From Synanceia verrucosa (Eukaryota; Chordata; Actinopteri; Perciformes; Synanceiidae): a DNA stretch of 64,000 bases. The DNA is taken from contig CM056559.1 in assembly GCA_029721515.1 (NCBI GenBank), positions 2,233,001 through 2,297,000 on the forward strand, in the 5' to 3' direction. Positions 51,800 to 62,302 of the stretch are shown here, piece by piece. Position numbers and translations under genes: made by a program. Below the pieces are notes generated by a model. The model saw nothing but the letters and a program-made list of their open reading frames with translations, had not been told where the DNA came from and did not search any database. How positions within the stretch are numbered: the first letter of the stretch is position 1; each line of letters begins with the position of its first letter.

Positions 51800-53405
51800 C
51801 AGTCATGGAAAAAATTATTAGACCACCCTTGTTTTCTTCAATTTCTTGTTAATTTTAATGCCTGGCTCAACTAAAGGTACATTTGTTTGGACAATTATAA
51901 TGATAACAACAAAAATAGCTCATGAGAGTTTAATTTAAGAACTAAGGATTATTCATTTTCCATGGTTTTCTTGATAATAACCAAAATTACTTAAATTCTT
52001 ACATCAATAGCTATGGCATTGTACCGCCAAAAACACTACTTTTAAGCATTCCATGTTTTCTTTTCTGTTTGCTTTAAACACATGATACACACAAGAGTTA
52101 ATACTTGATTGCATAACCATTGTTTTTGATGACTGCAGCCATGCGTCTTGGCATGCTCTCCACCAGCTTCTGACATTGTTCTGCTGTCACAGCAGCCCAT
52201 TCCTGTTGGACAAATTCAAACAAATTTTCTTTGTTTTTGGGCTTGTGGTTCTCCATTTTGAGTTTGATGATTTTCCACAGGTTTTCAATTGGATTAAGAT
52301 CTGGTGATTGAGCAGGCCAAGGCATGGTGCGAATGTTGTGGTTCTCCATCCAGGCTTTAACTGACCTTGCCGTGTGGCAAGGGGCATTGTCTTGTTGGAA
52401 AATCCAGTCATTCGAGGCAGGAAAGAGTTTTCCAGCTGATGGAAGAAGACTGTTTTCAAGGGTAGTCCTGTACTTGACCTGGTTCATTCGGCCTTCACAC
52501 AATTGCATTTGCCCTGTTCCACTCAGACTGAAACAACCCCAGATCATGACTGATCCACCCCCATGTTTTACTGTAGGGGCAAGACAGCCTGGGTTGTAAG
52601 CTTTTCCAGGCTTCCTCCTAACCAGTAAGTTGGCTGGAGTGGGCATCAATTCAAAATTGGATTCATCACTGAAGAGAACCTTAGCCCAATCATCAACAGT
52701 CCAATCCTTGTGGTCTCGAGCAAAGAGTAACCGGGCCTTCCTCTGCCTTTCATTGATGAAGGGCTTCTTGCGTGCTCTGTGTGACTTCAAACCAGCTTCA
52801 ACAAGTCGGTTTCGAACTGTCCTTGCCGAGCAAGTCACATTTCTCGACAGTGCCCACTCATTTTTAAGGTCCCTGGAGGTCTGACGACGATTCCTGACAC
52901 AGGAACGGATGAGTGCACGGTCATCTCGTGGGGTAGAAAGACGTTTCCTGCCACGGCCAGGTAGCAATTTGGTAGTGCCATGTTCAGCTTGTTTTTTTGT
53001 TGGAATGAACGGCTGTCTTGGAGATCTTCAGTTTTTTCGCTACCTGTCTCTCACTCATGCCAATTTCCAGCAGTGCCAAGATGGCTGCCTTTGTTGCTTC
53101 ACATAATTCTTTTGTTTTTGGCATTATGTGAGAGCTGACAACTTCTGAGTTGTGCTACGGCTTGAATGTAAGCAGGAAACCACTCTAGGCCTTTGCATGT
53201 GCAGTGCTGCTTGTGACATGAAATGGCCTCTTATATACCCTGGGAATCAATTAAGCTTAAGAATGTCAAATAGGACATAAAGTATTATGTGACCAGCTGC
53301 ATTTTTTGTTGTGTTCATTGTATTATACGTTTAGTGGTACCAGATATTAGAATGAACAAGAAATTGAAGAAAACAAGGGTGGTCTAATAATTTTTTCCAT
53401 GACTG
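51800..53405 (-). mobile_element. Tc1/mariner element, copy 1 (1,606 bp)
   Basis: Bounded by inverted repeats of about 52 bp beginning CAGTCATGGAAAAAATTATT, flanked by TA on both sides (51,798-51,799 and 53,406-53,407), the normal Tc1 target duplication. The transposase reads on the minus strand. The element lies between yap1 and cep126 and is in opposite orientation to copy 2 (62,303-63,910), to which it is nearly identical. Confidence 0.95.
52098..53124 (-). pseudogene. Tc1 transposase, copy 1, broken by a frameshift in an oligo-A tract
   Basis: Begins MPKTKELCEATKAAI at 53,124 with a paired-like helix-turn-helix region (MSERQVAKKLKISKTAV). The coding-strand A-run at 52,992-52,998 has 7 A against 9 in copy 2, which shifts the frame into a stop a few codons on. 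Translation is open again from 52,967 to the stop at 52,098 (289 codons), with the GRGRKRL AT-hook-like motif and the DD34E catalytic triad: D in FSDESNF, D in QQDNAPCH, and E in NPIENLW, 34 residues between the second D and E. Without the first helix-turn-helix the copy is probably not active. Against copy 2 four substitutions are seen in the shared region (R/H, K/E, G/D, H/Y), all consistent with transitions. Confidence 0.9.
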
Positions 53406-53407
53406 TA

Positions 53408-55523
53408 TCTATATTTCTGTCTACTTTCCTCAAAATAAAGTCAGAGCCACCTCTGAATTATGTGAGCTTTCTGTTCTTTTCTTTTTCAGAAATCATACAT
53501 CATTTTTCAGTTTTCCTCCATTTCATACCTCAGCTGTGTCAAAGTTTGTGATGGAGTCGACAAACCGACCAGTTTCAAGCACCTTCATTAAAATAAGCTG
53601 TAACCTACTATCTATAAGTGTCTTTTTTCATGCACCCAGCTAATTATTCAGTTTTTCAGACACAGAGCCAGACCAGACGCTCATTCATTGCATGTTAAAT
53701 GAACTGTAAAGAAACATGAGATTAAGCTTCACAGCACAAGCTCCAACATGCATGTGTGGAAACTTCTTGCCTTATTTTCAGCACTCTTGCCTTTTCTTGT
53801 TGGGTTTCTGGGTGTTGGGCTGGTTAGAGGCTTAACTGTCATTAAGCTCGTCGTTGTATTTTAAAATGACAGTGAACATGGTTGCAGGCAAAAGGGAACA
53901 GATTTCAGAGAAACCCTGTACAAGGAAAAGCTGAAAATACATCCAGTGCTTAAGGGCAGAAGAAATCTTTCAGTAATCTGTGTGTGAGGACGATGATAAT
54001 AACAAGAGTGGCACAAAGACTCCAGTTTGAAATCACCTTCAGAAACAGATTAATGAGTTAGAGCATATCATAAGAAAGCCTACTGTCTGTCAAGCCTTCT
54101 CGAGAACAATGGTGATATAAGAGTTGGCTGGATGCACAGATGAATGCCACCTTTTAGTTTCCTGTTTCCTTTAGTTAAATACTCTTCTTTTATATTCTGT
54201 TCTTTCATTTCAGCCTGGGCTTTTGGTTGGATCCACTGTGTTTCTACCGGACATATTTTTGCTTCAGTGACACAAATATCAGCACTGATTCATCAGTTAA
54301 AGTGTCATTGTTTCCCTCTCTTGCTTTATGCCCATTGGTGACCAAATGACAGCGATGTCCCTCCTCAAATAAGCACAGTGGACACCTTTTGTCCTTTTTA
54401 CTAGAGACCCGTTTTGCTCACACAGTTTCTCAAAAGCTCCTCTGCTGCTGCAGGCGTCATCTCACACCAAAGCCGAGTGCATTTTCGTGATGATGCATGA
54501 CTATACGTGGCAGTGGGACACTGCATTCACAGCTTTGTTAACTTGTTGAAACATTCAAGAATGTATGCGTGTATAGAAACAGAAACCTGCAGTTAAACCC
54601 AAGAAAATGTCATCAGAGATGAGAGTCCGACTCGGGCTTCCTCCACCTCTGTGAACAAGTCCTAGCAGGCTGACTGAGGGGCAAAGCCAGACATGCTGGT
54701 GAAGGAGGGGCGGCTGAACTCACAGCAATAATCCCTGCAGCTTTTTCCAACTGATGCACCTATTTTTGGCAAAGGAGCTAGAGAAACATATAATTAATAA
54801 CCATGTTATTTCATAGCAGTAGCAGACAACTAAAATCAAATGAAAACAGGCTTTAGTCTACTGCTGTGATTTAAGAGCATTATTAAGTGAAACAGGACCT
54901 GAGGCAAGAGGAAAGATGAAGTCTGGAAGCTTCCGGCACAGCTCACCTTGTTGAGCCAGTAGGTCGCACCTATCATCCTTTCTAGACAAAGACACCTTCA
55001 GCGTTGCAACACTTTCCACTCCCCAGTCTATTTATTGACTGCTCTATGCATCATAGAGGAAACACTGCTCAGCACGCTGCGCCCAGCCAGTTTATCAGTA
55101 TGCTGACTACAGGATTTATTTGGTTCACTGCCAATATAGTCCCAAAATAATAATTACAACTCAACTATACAAAATAAATACATAATGAGACAGCTTTGAA
55201 AATAAATCTTAAACAAACCTACGGCACATTTTGCAATCGATTCTGGGGATGTGTCATTTATGAGAAGGGCTTTTTCTTTTGTGAATGCAAAAATAAGTTG
55301 CATCATTTTCAAAGGCACTTCAAATCTGATTTCTTAACAAAAGCTCAAATATTTCTTTTGTAATAATGTTCAAGCACACGGTGAAAATAAAAAAAACTAA
55401 TTCAGCAACTTGAAAGTTGTCTCTACAGTTTATCGCTGCTGATCTCTGGGATCTGGTTTTAAAGGAGATTAAGAGGATGACAGGAGGGAGAAGACCACTG
55501 TGGACCACACAAACTGTAAGTCA
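53408..55523. other. Intergenic DNA between Tc1 copy 1 and cep126
   Basis: No gene confirmed. A candidate cep126 polyadenylation signal (AATAAA on the minus strand, 55,115-55,120) lies about 400 nt past the stop codon; another is at 55,031-55,036. CFAP300, which sits between CEP126 and YAP1 in human, was not found. Confidence 0.45.
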
Positions 55524-55601
55524 CTATTTCCTCTGGTACTGAGAGCGGTTGTTAGCTGAGGATGCACGATGCTTCAGATGGTTTGTCACTTTCACTTCCC
55601 T
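55524..55601 (-). CDS. cep126: cep126 last exon
   Basis: 78 nt. Acceptor TGTTTTCAG|AGGGAA. Encodes REVKVTNHLKHRASS and ends NNRSQYQRK before TAG; basic, like the human C-terminus. Supported by phase and splice sites only. Confidence 0.7.
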   Translation of the reverse strand, partial: REVKVTNHLKHRASSANNRSQYQRK

Positions 55602-58600
55602 CTGAAAACAGTGAAAGACAGTGAGTTAGTGATGAAACCTGTTCAGCACAGTCGCCTGTATGTGTTGAGGCGACCGATGAATCCCTTAGAGACTGTTGCT
55701 TACAGAGGGTGCTTCAGAAAGACCACAAGTGCCAGGATGACTCCCCACGTTTCCCCGAACACCTACAGTACAGACAGTAAGAGACGTCAAGGCTTTTCTT
55801 CAGATCACAACGAACTCGCGAATCACTTCACTCACAGTACAGCTGCTGGTTGAGTCGGTCCAGAGACAGGAGGAGTTTCTGCTCTTCCAAGGAAATGGCG
55901 GTGAGCCCCTGCCGTTGGCTGCGCTGCTGGACTGTGCCAGCCCTCTGTGTTTGGGCCGTTTCCACGGCAGCCACAGTATCTGCTCCTTCCTGCAGGCCTC
56001 CAGCGTGCACTTCAGCCAGGTGTAACTTGGCTGCACTCATCAAACCTGACGGCACAGTTAAAGTCACATCAAAGACTCAAATTCTCACCTGTTTGCACTT
56101 TGCTTTTGTTGTTGTTTTGTGTGAAACACCACTGTGCTGCTATTAGCTCAGACCTCTCATTTTACTTTAACTTTAGGAACCGTTTGGGTGCTTTTAAGTC
56201 CTACACTCAACTCAACTGAAAACAGACATTATGTTGTAATACTGGTGTTAACATACATTCTAAGTTTGTCTGAAATCTCATAGAAACATAAACACAGTGA
56301 TCATAACACCTTCATCTGGAAAGGCCATGCCATAAGAGCTGGAAAACAGTCCGACAGGCTCTGTGGTGTGTTTTGGTGGCTGCACAAAACAAAATAAACA
56401 TATGTTAGTCTTAAATGAACAAACGATTTGAACACAGGGTAGGTGCTGAAGTCATAAAGAATATTTATAACACACTGCACAAAAATATCTAGGTGCACCA
56501 GAACAGGTAGAGCAAGTTGTAAACAAAAACATTATGCATCGATGCTTATTTTTGTAAAACACTGACAGCTCAAGTCCGTCCGGTACGTCTCGTCTTGAAA
56601 GGCATAAATCATGGCGTCTAGTCAGTTTTACAAACTGGAAAGGACAGCATGAAAGAGACTGGAAAACTGATTCAACATGTCCAAACACACCCATTTACTG
56701 ATCTTTAGCATTTATTCTTCCCCACTGCAGCGTGTACCTGAGAGGGCGGATGAAGCCTCCTGGTCCCTGAGCCTGGAGGCGGCTGGCTCTGCTCCATGCA
56801 GGGTTTCCTCACAACGTCCAGCGTTTGTCTTCTGAGCATGGCTTTTCCTGTAAGGAGAGGTAGAAAACACAACTACAAGATAAATAATGAGGCGAGCCAG
56901 GCTCTGTGGTCCATGTATGCCATATATATACTGTATGAAGAACATTATTCTTAGTATTATAATTATTTGACATGTAGGGAAACTTTGATTCACTTGGAAG
57001 AGGTACGAGGGATGGTAACGTGGGACACACTGGATGACAACAAGCTAGTGTGTTGTGAGAAGATTTTCGGGTCAACTCAGTCCACTTTTCCAGATGTATT
57101 ACTGCCTTCCTTTTTCTCAGGATATGAGGGCAAGACTTCACTGACACAGCATGTCGGTTATTATATAGATCGATTAAAATCAACTGCTGAATTGTGCCAA
57201 AGAAGAAAGGAAAAAAAAGGCAGAGCTTCCCAGAGAAAAGGGCATCTGTTGGAAATCTTAAATAACTTTGCAAATTCAGAGTAACACACTCATTCACTGC
57301 ATTTTTCTTTCTATGTGATGGTTAGTGGTTAGAAACTGGGTGAGGGGCTGTCATCCAAATAATACTTTACCGTCCTTGGTTGCTAAGGCGGTGCGCACAT
57401 CATGCCAGATCTGAGAGATCTCCTCTTCTGTGGGAGTGCGGTCTGAACAGAAGCCCCTTCTCCTGCTGCGGCCCTGAGCGTCCTGATGACCTGAGCTGGC
57501 CGTGCCCTTGGAGGCGGGGTAGGTAGTACACGAGGGTGGCACCAGTGTGTGCATCACAGCGCTATCTGTTCTGATGGCATGATGTGTGTGAGGTGAGAAG
57601 AAGCTGTCTGAGTTCTCCTTGTACAGGGCCTGTTCAGCCACAGCCTGTTTACAGTGGACAGCAGGATCAGTGCCATATGGACGCTTAGCGATGCACGCTG
57701 TCTTTTCTGAGTCCATCCTAGGAGGTGGCTGAGGCGCCATGAACCTCCCTTGGGTTTTGGCAATCTGACTCACTTCGGTGGCAGACTGGGGTCGTATGAC
57801 AGTGCCCTTTCTAGACCGTGAGGAAACAGGACCCGCTCCAGCTCTGGCAGAGCGCTCTCTCCGAGGGACCTTGGGGCCACCGGACCTGGTGCTGCTCCGC
57901 GGCGCCTTGACCTCCTCCCCTTGTTCTTGTGGCAAGCTGACTTGAACCCCAACATCTGCCCACGCTTGCTTTGTAAAGTGATAACCAGTGGAGGCTGGAG
58001 GGGTCACGCCGGGTCCAGGCCTGGAAGCCCCTGAGACTGCTGTGAGACTTAGCTGGTGGTCCTCGGAGTTGTCATTTGTGTGAGGAAGACTGGAAGACTT
58101 GCCTTTCATCTGCTTCGCTATGTTCTGTTGTTTGTCCTCTTCTTCCACATGTACCTCATCAAACCAGCGCAGCTTCTTCTTCACCGTGTTGTTGCCTTCC
58201 ACATGCTTAACTTTGGTCCGAGTCAACTCAACACTATCTCTGATTGCTAAAGCTACTTGTTTTGCAAAAAGCAAATCTCCTGCGCCGTACAAACATGCAG
58301 TATCTGCTGACATGTATTTGGATTGCTTTTTAAGGATCCCTTTGATGAACCTGACACCACATACTGAATGAGGTGTCCTCGCTGAAAAAGGCATTTTTTG
58401 GACTTCCTCCTCAGGACACTTGAGGCACTTAAGAGCATCAGACTGAATGTTAGACAAGCATGTGTGTTGCAGCGATGCTGAGTTTAAGGGCTTCTCAGTT
58501 TTGGGCTCCAGGTTTGAAACCTTGTTGAGGTTGTTTATGGAAGCACTGGGCTCTTTCTGGGACGACAGATTGCGCTTCTCTTTCCCTGTTTGCTGAAGAC

Positions 58601-61600
58601 TTCCTTCTTGTGACGCGTCATCTGCTGTGCCATTGTTCATGAAAATATTGGGCTCTGGGAGAGCCCCGAACAACATGTCTTTGCTGTTGCCATTTTTGGC
58701 AGGAAGAAGAATTTCTGTAGCTGATGGATGTTTTAATTGTCTGTCATCCAGTACAGCCTCTTGTTTAGGACGTGAACACTCCAGTGCTGTGCTGCTATTT
58801 CTAATGTTGATGTTGTCACTGGGACTGTTTTGGGAGGAGTTCACCTTAAAGTGCTCTGGTTCTGCAATAATTATGTCACAAAGAGTTAATAAGTGGTTGT
58901 GCAGAGCAGGCCGGGTCTCTGTTTTAGGTGTCTGCTCGACAGGTGTGAACTCCCAAGGAGCTTTGGAAACATGCCGCTCATTGTTTGGCCTTTCAGAGTC
59001 CTCTTGTTTTATCTGCTTCGGTTCATGCAGCTTTCTTGATTGGGGCAAGTTGTCACCAAGAAGCATCATCGCTGAGACTGAAGTCAGGTCTGATCTTGGA
59101 CCGAGCAACTCTGAGTCAAGGCGGGATGAAGAGTAGGAACAGAGAAGCTGTTTGTGGATGGGGTCCTCATTCAAACTGTCCTTACTGGAAAGACTTTCAG
59201 AAATACAGCAATCAGACAGCCGGCTGTCCTGAAATATGGAAACAAAAAAGTAGAAAATGACATGATTAACTGCATCTACTCCATGTTTCTGTATACAGTA
59301 TATACAGGGGTGAAACTGAAATCTAAGATAAAAGTTGTTTGTGTCTGAGAGGGAGAGAGTCCAACAAAGGAAATGAGGTTATCTCTCCAAAAGTGAACAT
59401 AGGCACATTTTAGTCAAAGCTAAGTTTACCTTTTATTTCTGAAAAGCTTTCATTTCCCGCCCAACTCTTACAGAGTGAGGTCAACTTTTCAAAATTTGTT
59501 TCTTAAAGTTGACGAAAATTCTAATTGCTGCACAAACAAGGGATTTGCATTGATGTTAAGCACATAAAATTGTGCAACACCATTTAAAATCACACTGTTA
59601 TGAAAGGGTCAACCTGGTTAAATAGACATGTAAAACTGCAGGGTTCAGACTCTGGTTTACTGGGTGGACATGAGATCCTACTTCATAAAGAGAGCATATC
59701 TGTGAACGAGGCTCTGTGTGATTGTCCTCCTCTTTGGACTGGTAGAGAAATTTGATATTTCAGGCACATATCAGTACTTCTTTTCAGAGACGAGAGGCGT
59801 GCCTGTGCTGCCTGTGTCACTGATGGAGGCAGCTGTTTTTCACAAAAGCAAATCAGGAATCTGAAACAATAAAACTTCCTTTAGGGGGAGTTTCTGGTGT
59901 CACAATGGTGCCCCCTACAGGGCTACTTGTGCAGGATAAGGTAGATGAAACTGAAGTGCCCAAGATGGTAGATCAGAAAGTTAATGTCATAAAAAAATAA
60001 AGATTTGATGATCAGATACTTGTCCAAAAATATTTTAGAAGCAGACAATGGTCACCCTCCATTTAGATAGAGCATGAAAAGGCAGCCCTACACATGGGAA
60101 CAGATTACATAAATATTTTTTTTCTTCTAATTCACCAAGAGTGAAATAACACTTCTTCTTCCTGCTCATTCAGCTGAAATAACAAACATACCTGAGCGCC
60201 GCCATCTCGTTGCTTCTCTTGTGTCTTCTCACTTTGTTGACTGCTCTTACAGCACGTCATGCTCTGCTCCTGGAGCAGTTTAGTGTACGCCTCCACAGCG
60301 GAGAGAGCCTGGTGGTGGGACGATTTAGAAACTGTGGGAGGCTTAGGAGATGGAGTGCAGCTTCTTTAAGAGAAAACAGAAAAAAAACAAGAAATACGTG
60401 TGACTTCTCTAGCCGTCCAAAAAAAGTCCACAAAATGTAGGACAAATGAGAATGATATTGTTTTTACCTGCTAATGTTAGAGTTGCTGGACATGAAAGAG
60501 GACTGCCGGGTGTACAAGCTCAAGGAGCCTTGAATTTGATTGAGCGCATCCTCAATATTTGGAACATTTCTCCTAAAAGCTGAAACACCACAAAGGAAAT
60601 CACACAAACAACCTGAAATGTGTTCAGACTGGTAAGAGGCATGCTGAGATGCATCACCAACGTTGTCTGCGTCTCTGAGAAGGAGGTAAATGGGCTCTTT
60701 GGAAGCGCTCGGTGGCGTCCTGCACTCGCTGTCGACGCTGCTTTAGGACGCATTCGATGTGCCGCTGCTCCTGTACGTCCCACTGCCTCTGTCTTTCCTC
60801 CAGAGCCCTGAGCCGTGGATAAGAGCAGAATCACATTTTAATTGATTAAATGTAGACTGTCCGTGTTTTAGATACAGTAACCTGAGTATGTTTTACCCAT
60901 TAATAAATTAAAGCTATCACTCACTACTGGGTTCACAGAGAAAGTCAAGAATAACATGAACAGGGTCGACAATTTTAAGCATTTATGGTTTTTAAAAATG
61001 GTAATAACTGTCAACAAGTGTGTATTTTTAAACAGCGAACAGAGAAACAGAATAAAAATAAACTCAAGAATTTAGCTAATATCTGTCTTTCAGACATTCT
61101 GAAACAGGAGTAATAAAAGAATAATGTACTGAGGCAGGAGTTTAGTCATGTATAAAACTGCTACATTGCATTTAATATTGTTGTAAAAACTCTAAAACTA
61201 CTCTAAAAGTTTGATCTGTTCATTAAGTTTTGGTCATGCACAATTTTCATTGGGTGTTTCAAACATTTCATGTAATGTTAATGTCTGCCTGATTTAATTT
61301 GTCGCTCCTTTATAAGAGCAAATATAATTTAAATAGATTTATTTTCTTATACAGACATGCGTGCTCTTTAACTGTTAACCTATTATATTTAAGGAACAAT
61401 AATGATCTGCTTCTTTAAAGCCAAAATCTTTCTCTGATGATACACCTCAGTCTACAACTATCCATGCTTTAACCTGCTCTGTCGAGCTCTTAGTTTAAAA
61501 ATAGCACCACTGTCTTCCTCTCCTAATAGCTATGGAAACACTAATGTAGAAGTTATAAATATCTGGAAGGGATTTTAGCCTCACAAGGTGCCAAATTTAG

Positions 61601-62004
61601 CAGCTTTAATCATCACAGAGGTGATGCCTCAGTCACATTTACACTCTGGGCCAACACATCTATTTTTAGGTTTAGACTGCAAAATCCTGTCAACATCGTC
61701 CATCCCTCAAAGACGTTAAGCTGCTGTCCAGAAGGTGCAAACTGTGCACCAGCACCAGAAATGATACACAGACCTGGCTCTCTGGGTCGGTTTGTGCAGC
61801 CTGAGATGACACAGCATGTTAGTGCTAAAACTAAAACAACAGTGCATCCTTGTCAGACACTAAAACTGACCTCCTGCGTCGGTTGGTCTCCTGGGAAAAC
61901 TTGCGAGCTCTGGATCTGCATAACTTCTGCTCTTCAATTAAAAGTTGTCTCTCGTCTTTGAGGCCTCCGTCAGCTCCCAGCCTGGAGTTTCTGTCAGTGA
62001 GCAG
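55524..62004 (-). CDS. cep126: cep126, centrosomal protein 126 kDa (partial; last ten coding exons joined)
   Basis: Exons 62004-61871, 60807-60662, 60579-60468, 60363-60192, 59228-57371, 56847-56738, 56379-56310, 56045-55836, 55762-55704 and 55601-55524, minus strand. They sum to 2,949 nt, or 982 residues plus stop, in phase at every junction. CEP126 (KIAA1377) is a centrosomal and ciliary-base protein needed for microtubule organisation and ciliogenesis. Identification rests on a basic N-terminal helical segment (LLIEEQKLCRSRARKF, ERFQRAHLPPSQRRR, NVPNIEDALNQIQGS), the central GVRFIKGILKKQSKY and KKLRWFDEV blocks, and C-terminal LEEQKLLLSLDRLNQQL, all matching remembered human CEP126 (1,117 residues). 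Between the blocks the protein is low in structure. The first roughly 50-70 residues are missing: they lie beyond the Tc1 insertion, outside the window, or were not recognised. Orientation relative to yap1 is as in human. Confidence 0.93.
55704..55762 (-). CDS. cep126: cep126 exon i
   Basis: 59 nt. Acceptor ACTGTAG|GTGTT; donor CCCTCT|GTAAGC. Encodes CVRGNVGSHPGTCGLSEAPS. If the donor is not used, an in-frame stop follows after five more codons. Confidence 0.75.
55836..56045 (-). CDS. cep126: cep126 exon h
   Basis: 210 nt. Acceptor CCGTCAG|GTTTG; donor TACT|GTGAGT. Encodes GLMSAAKLHLAEVHAGG and ends LEEQKLLLSLDRLNQQLY, the conserved C-terminal helix of CEP126. Confidence 0.9.
56310..56379 (-). 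CDS. cep126: cep126 exon g
   Basis: 70 nt. Acceptor TGTGCAG|CCACC; donor GATGAAG|GTGTTA. Encodes PPKHTTEPVGLFSSSYGMAF and PDE. Phases match both neighbours. Confidence 0.83.
56738..56847 (-). CDS. cep126: cep126 exon f
   Basis: 110 nt. Acceptor CCTTACAG|GAAAAG; donor CTCTCAG|GTACAC. Encodes GKAMLRRQTLDVVRKPCM and then SQPPPGSGTRRLHPPSQ. Confidence 0.88.
56848..57370. other. cep126 intron after the large exon
   Basis: About 0.5 kb. The short plus-strand and minus-strand frames here have no support. Confidence 0.6.
57371..59228 (-). CDS. cep126: cep126 large central exon
   Basis: 1,858 nt, open throughout. Acceptor ATTTCAG|GAC; donor GGACG|GTAAAG. Begins DSRLSDCCISESLSSKDSL and ends EEISQIWHDVRTALATKD. 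It carries the conserved GVRFIKGILKKQSKY and KKLRWFDEV blocks, then a serine/arginine/proline-rich, probably disordered stretch. A single very large internal exon is characteristic of this gene. Confidence 0.95.
59229..60191. other. cep126 intron before the large exon
   Basis: About 1.0 kb of ordinary intronic DNA; no repeat or gene recognised. Confidence 0.6.
60192..60363 (-). CDS. cep126: cep126 exon d
   Basis: 172 nt. The acceptor is a tandem AAGAAG, so the start may be 60,363 or 60,360. Donor GCTCAG|GTATGT. Encodes SCTPSPKPPTVSKSS, then ALSAVEAYTKLLQEQSM and a lysine/glutamine-rich end. Confidence 0.87.
60468..60579 (-). CDS. cep126: cep126 exon c
   Basis: 112 nt. Acceptor TTTCAG|CTTTTAGG; donor AGCAG|GTAAAA. 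Encodes FRRNVPNIEDALNQIQGS, the counterpart of a conserved PxxEEALKQIQ segment in human. Confidence 0.87.
60662..60807 (-). CDS. cep126: cep126 exon b
   Basis: 146 nt. Acceptor GGCTCAG|GGCT. Encodes RALEERQRQWDVQEQRHIE and continues to RFQRAHLPPSQRRRQ, a charged coiled coil. The donor is the weak point: CAAC|GTTGGT is the only site before the in-frame stop that gives the phase required by the next exon. Confidence 0.8.
60808..61870. other. cep126 intron between exons a and b
   Basis: About 1.1 kb, AT-rich; nothing recognised. Confidence 0.6.
61871..62004 (-). CDS. cep126: cep126 exon a (most upstream found)
   Basis: 134 nt. Acceptor CCTTAG|CTG; donor AGGAG|GTCAGT. Encodes LLTDRNSRLG, then DERQLLIEEQKLCRSRARKF and SQETNRRR; basic and helical. 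Confidence 0.88.
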
Positions 62005-62302
62005 CTAAGGAGAACAGCTTTAAATCATAGATATGAGTCACCTGAATGTCACCTTTGACCTGAGTGAATGAAACTGATTCATGTTAAGTTCTCATCAATT
62101 ATAGAGGTAGGCTACTATGGTCATCTACTCAAGTGTGGGACTCTCATAGTGTATTTCCATTTAATGCTACTTTATACGTATACTCCACTACATCTATTTA
62201 GTTACTAGTTTCTTTACAGATTCAGGTTATTAAAGTAAGCACATAACCAACAAAGAAATAATAATTCATTGCTATGTGTATATATATATACGTATATATA
62301 TA
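62005..62302. other. Sequence upstream of the first visible cep126 exon
   Basis: No exon recognised. It ends in a TATA/CGTATA microsatellite (62,276-62,302) that forms the left flank of Tc1 copy 2. Confidence 0.5.

Noticed and set aside
53518..53620. Exon-like segment on the minus strand (LILMKVLETGRFVDSITNF before GAG|GTATGA)
   Set aside because: Good donor but poor acceptor with no pyrimidine tract and no recognised protein; does not resemble CFAP300.
54940..54990. Small exon-like segment on the minus strand (RMIGATYWLNK before AAG|GTGAGC)
   Set aside because: Plausible splice sites, but only 35 nt, no partner exon and no protein match.
56967..57284. 105-codon plus-strand frame in a cep126 intron
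   Set aside because: Overlaps a long frame on the opposite strand, neither recognised; ordinary intron.
58627..59136. 169-codon plus-strand frame
   Set aside because: Antisense shadow of the large cep126 exon.
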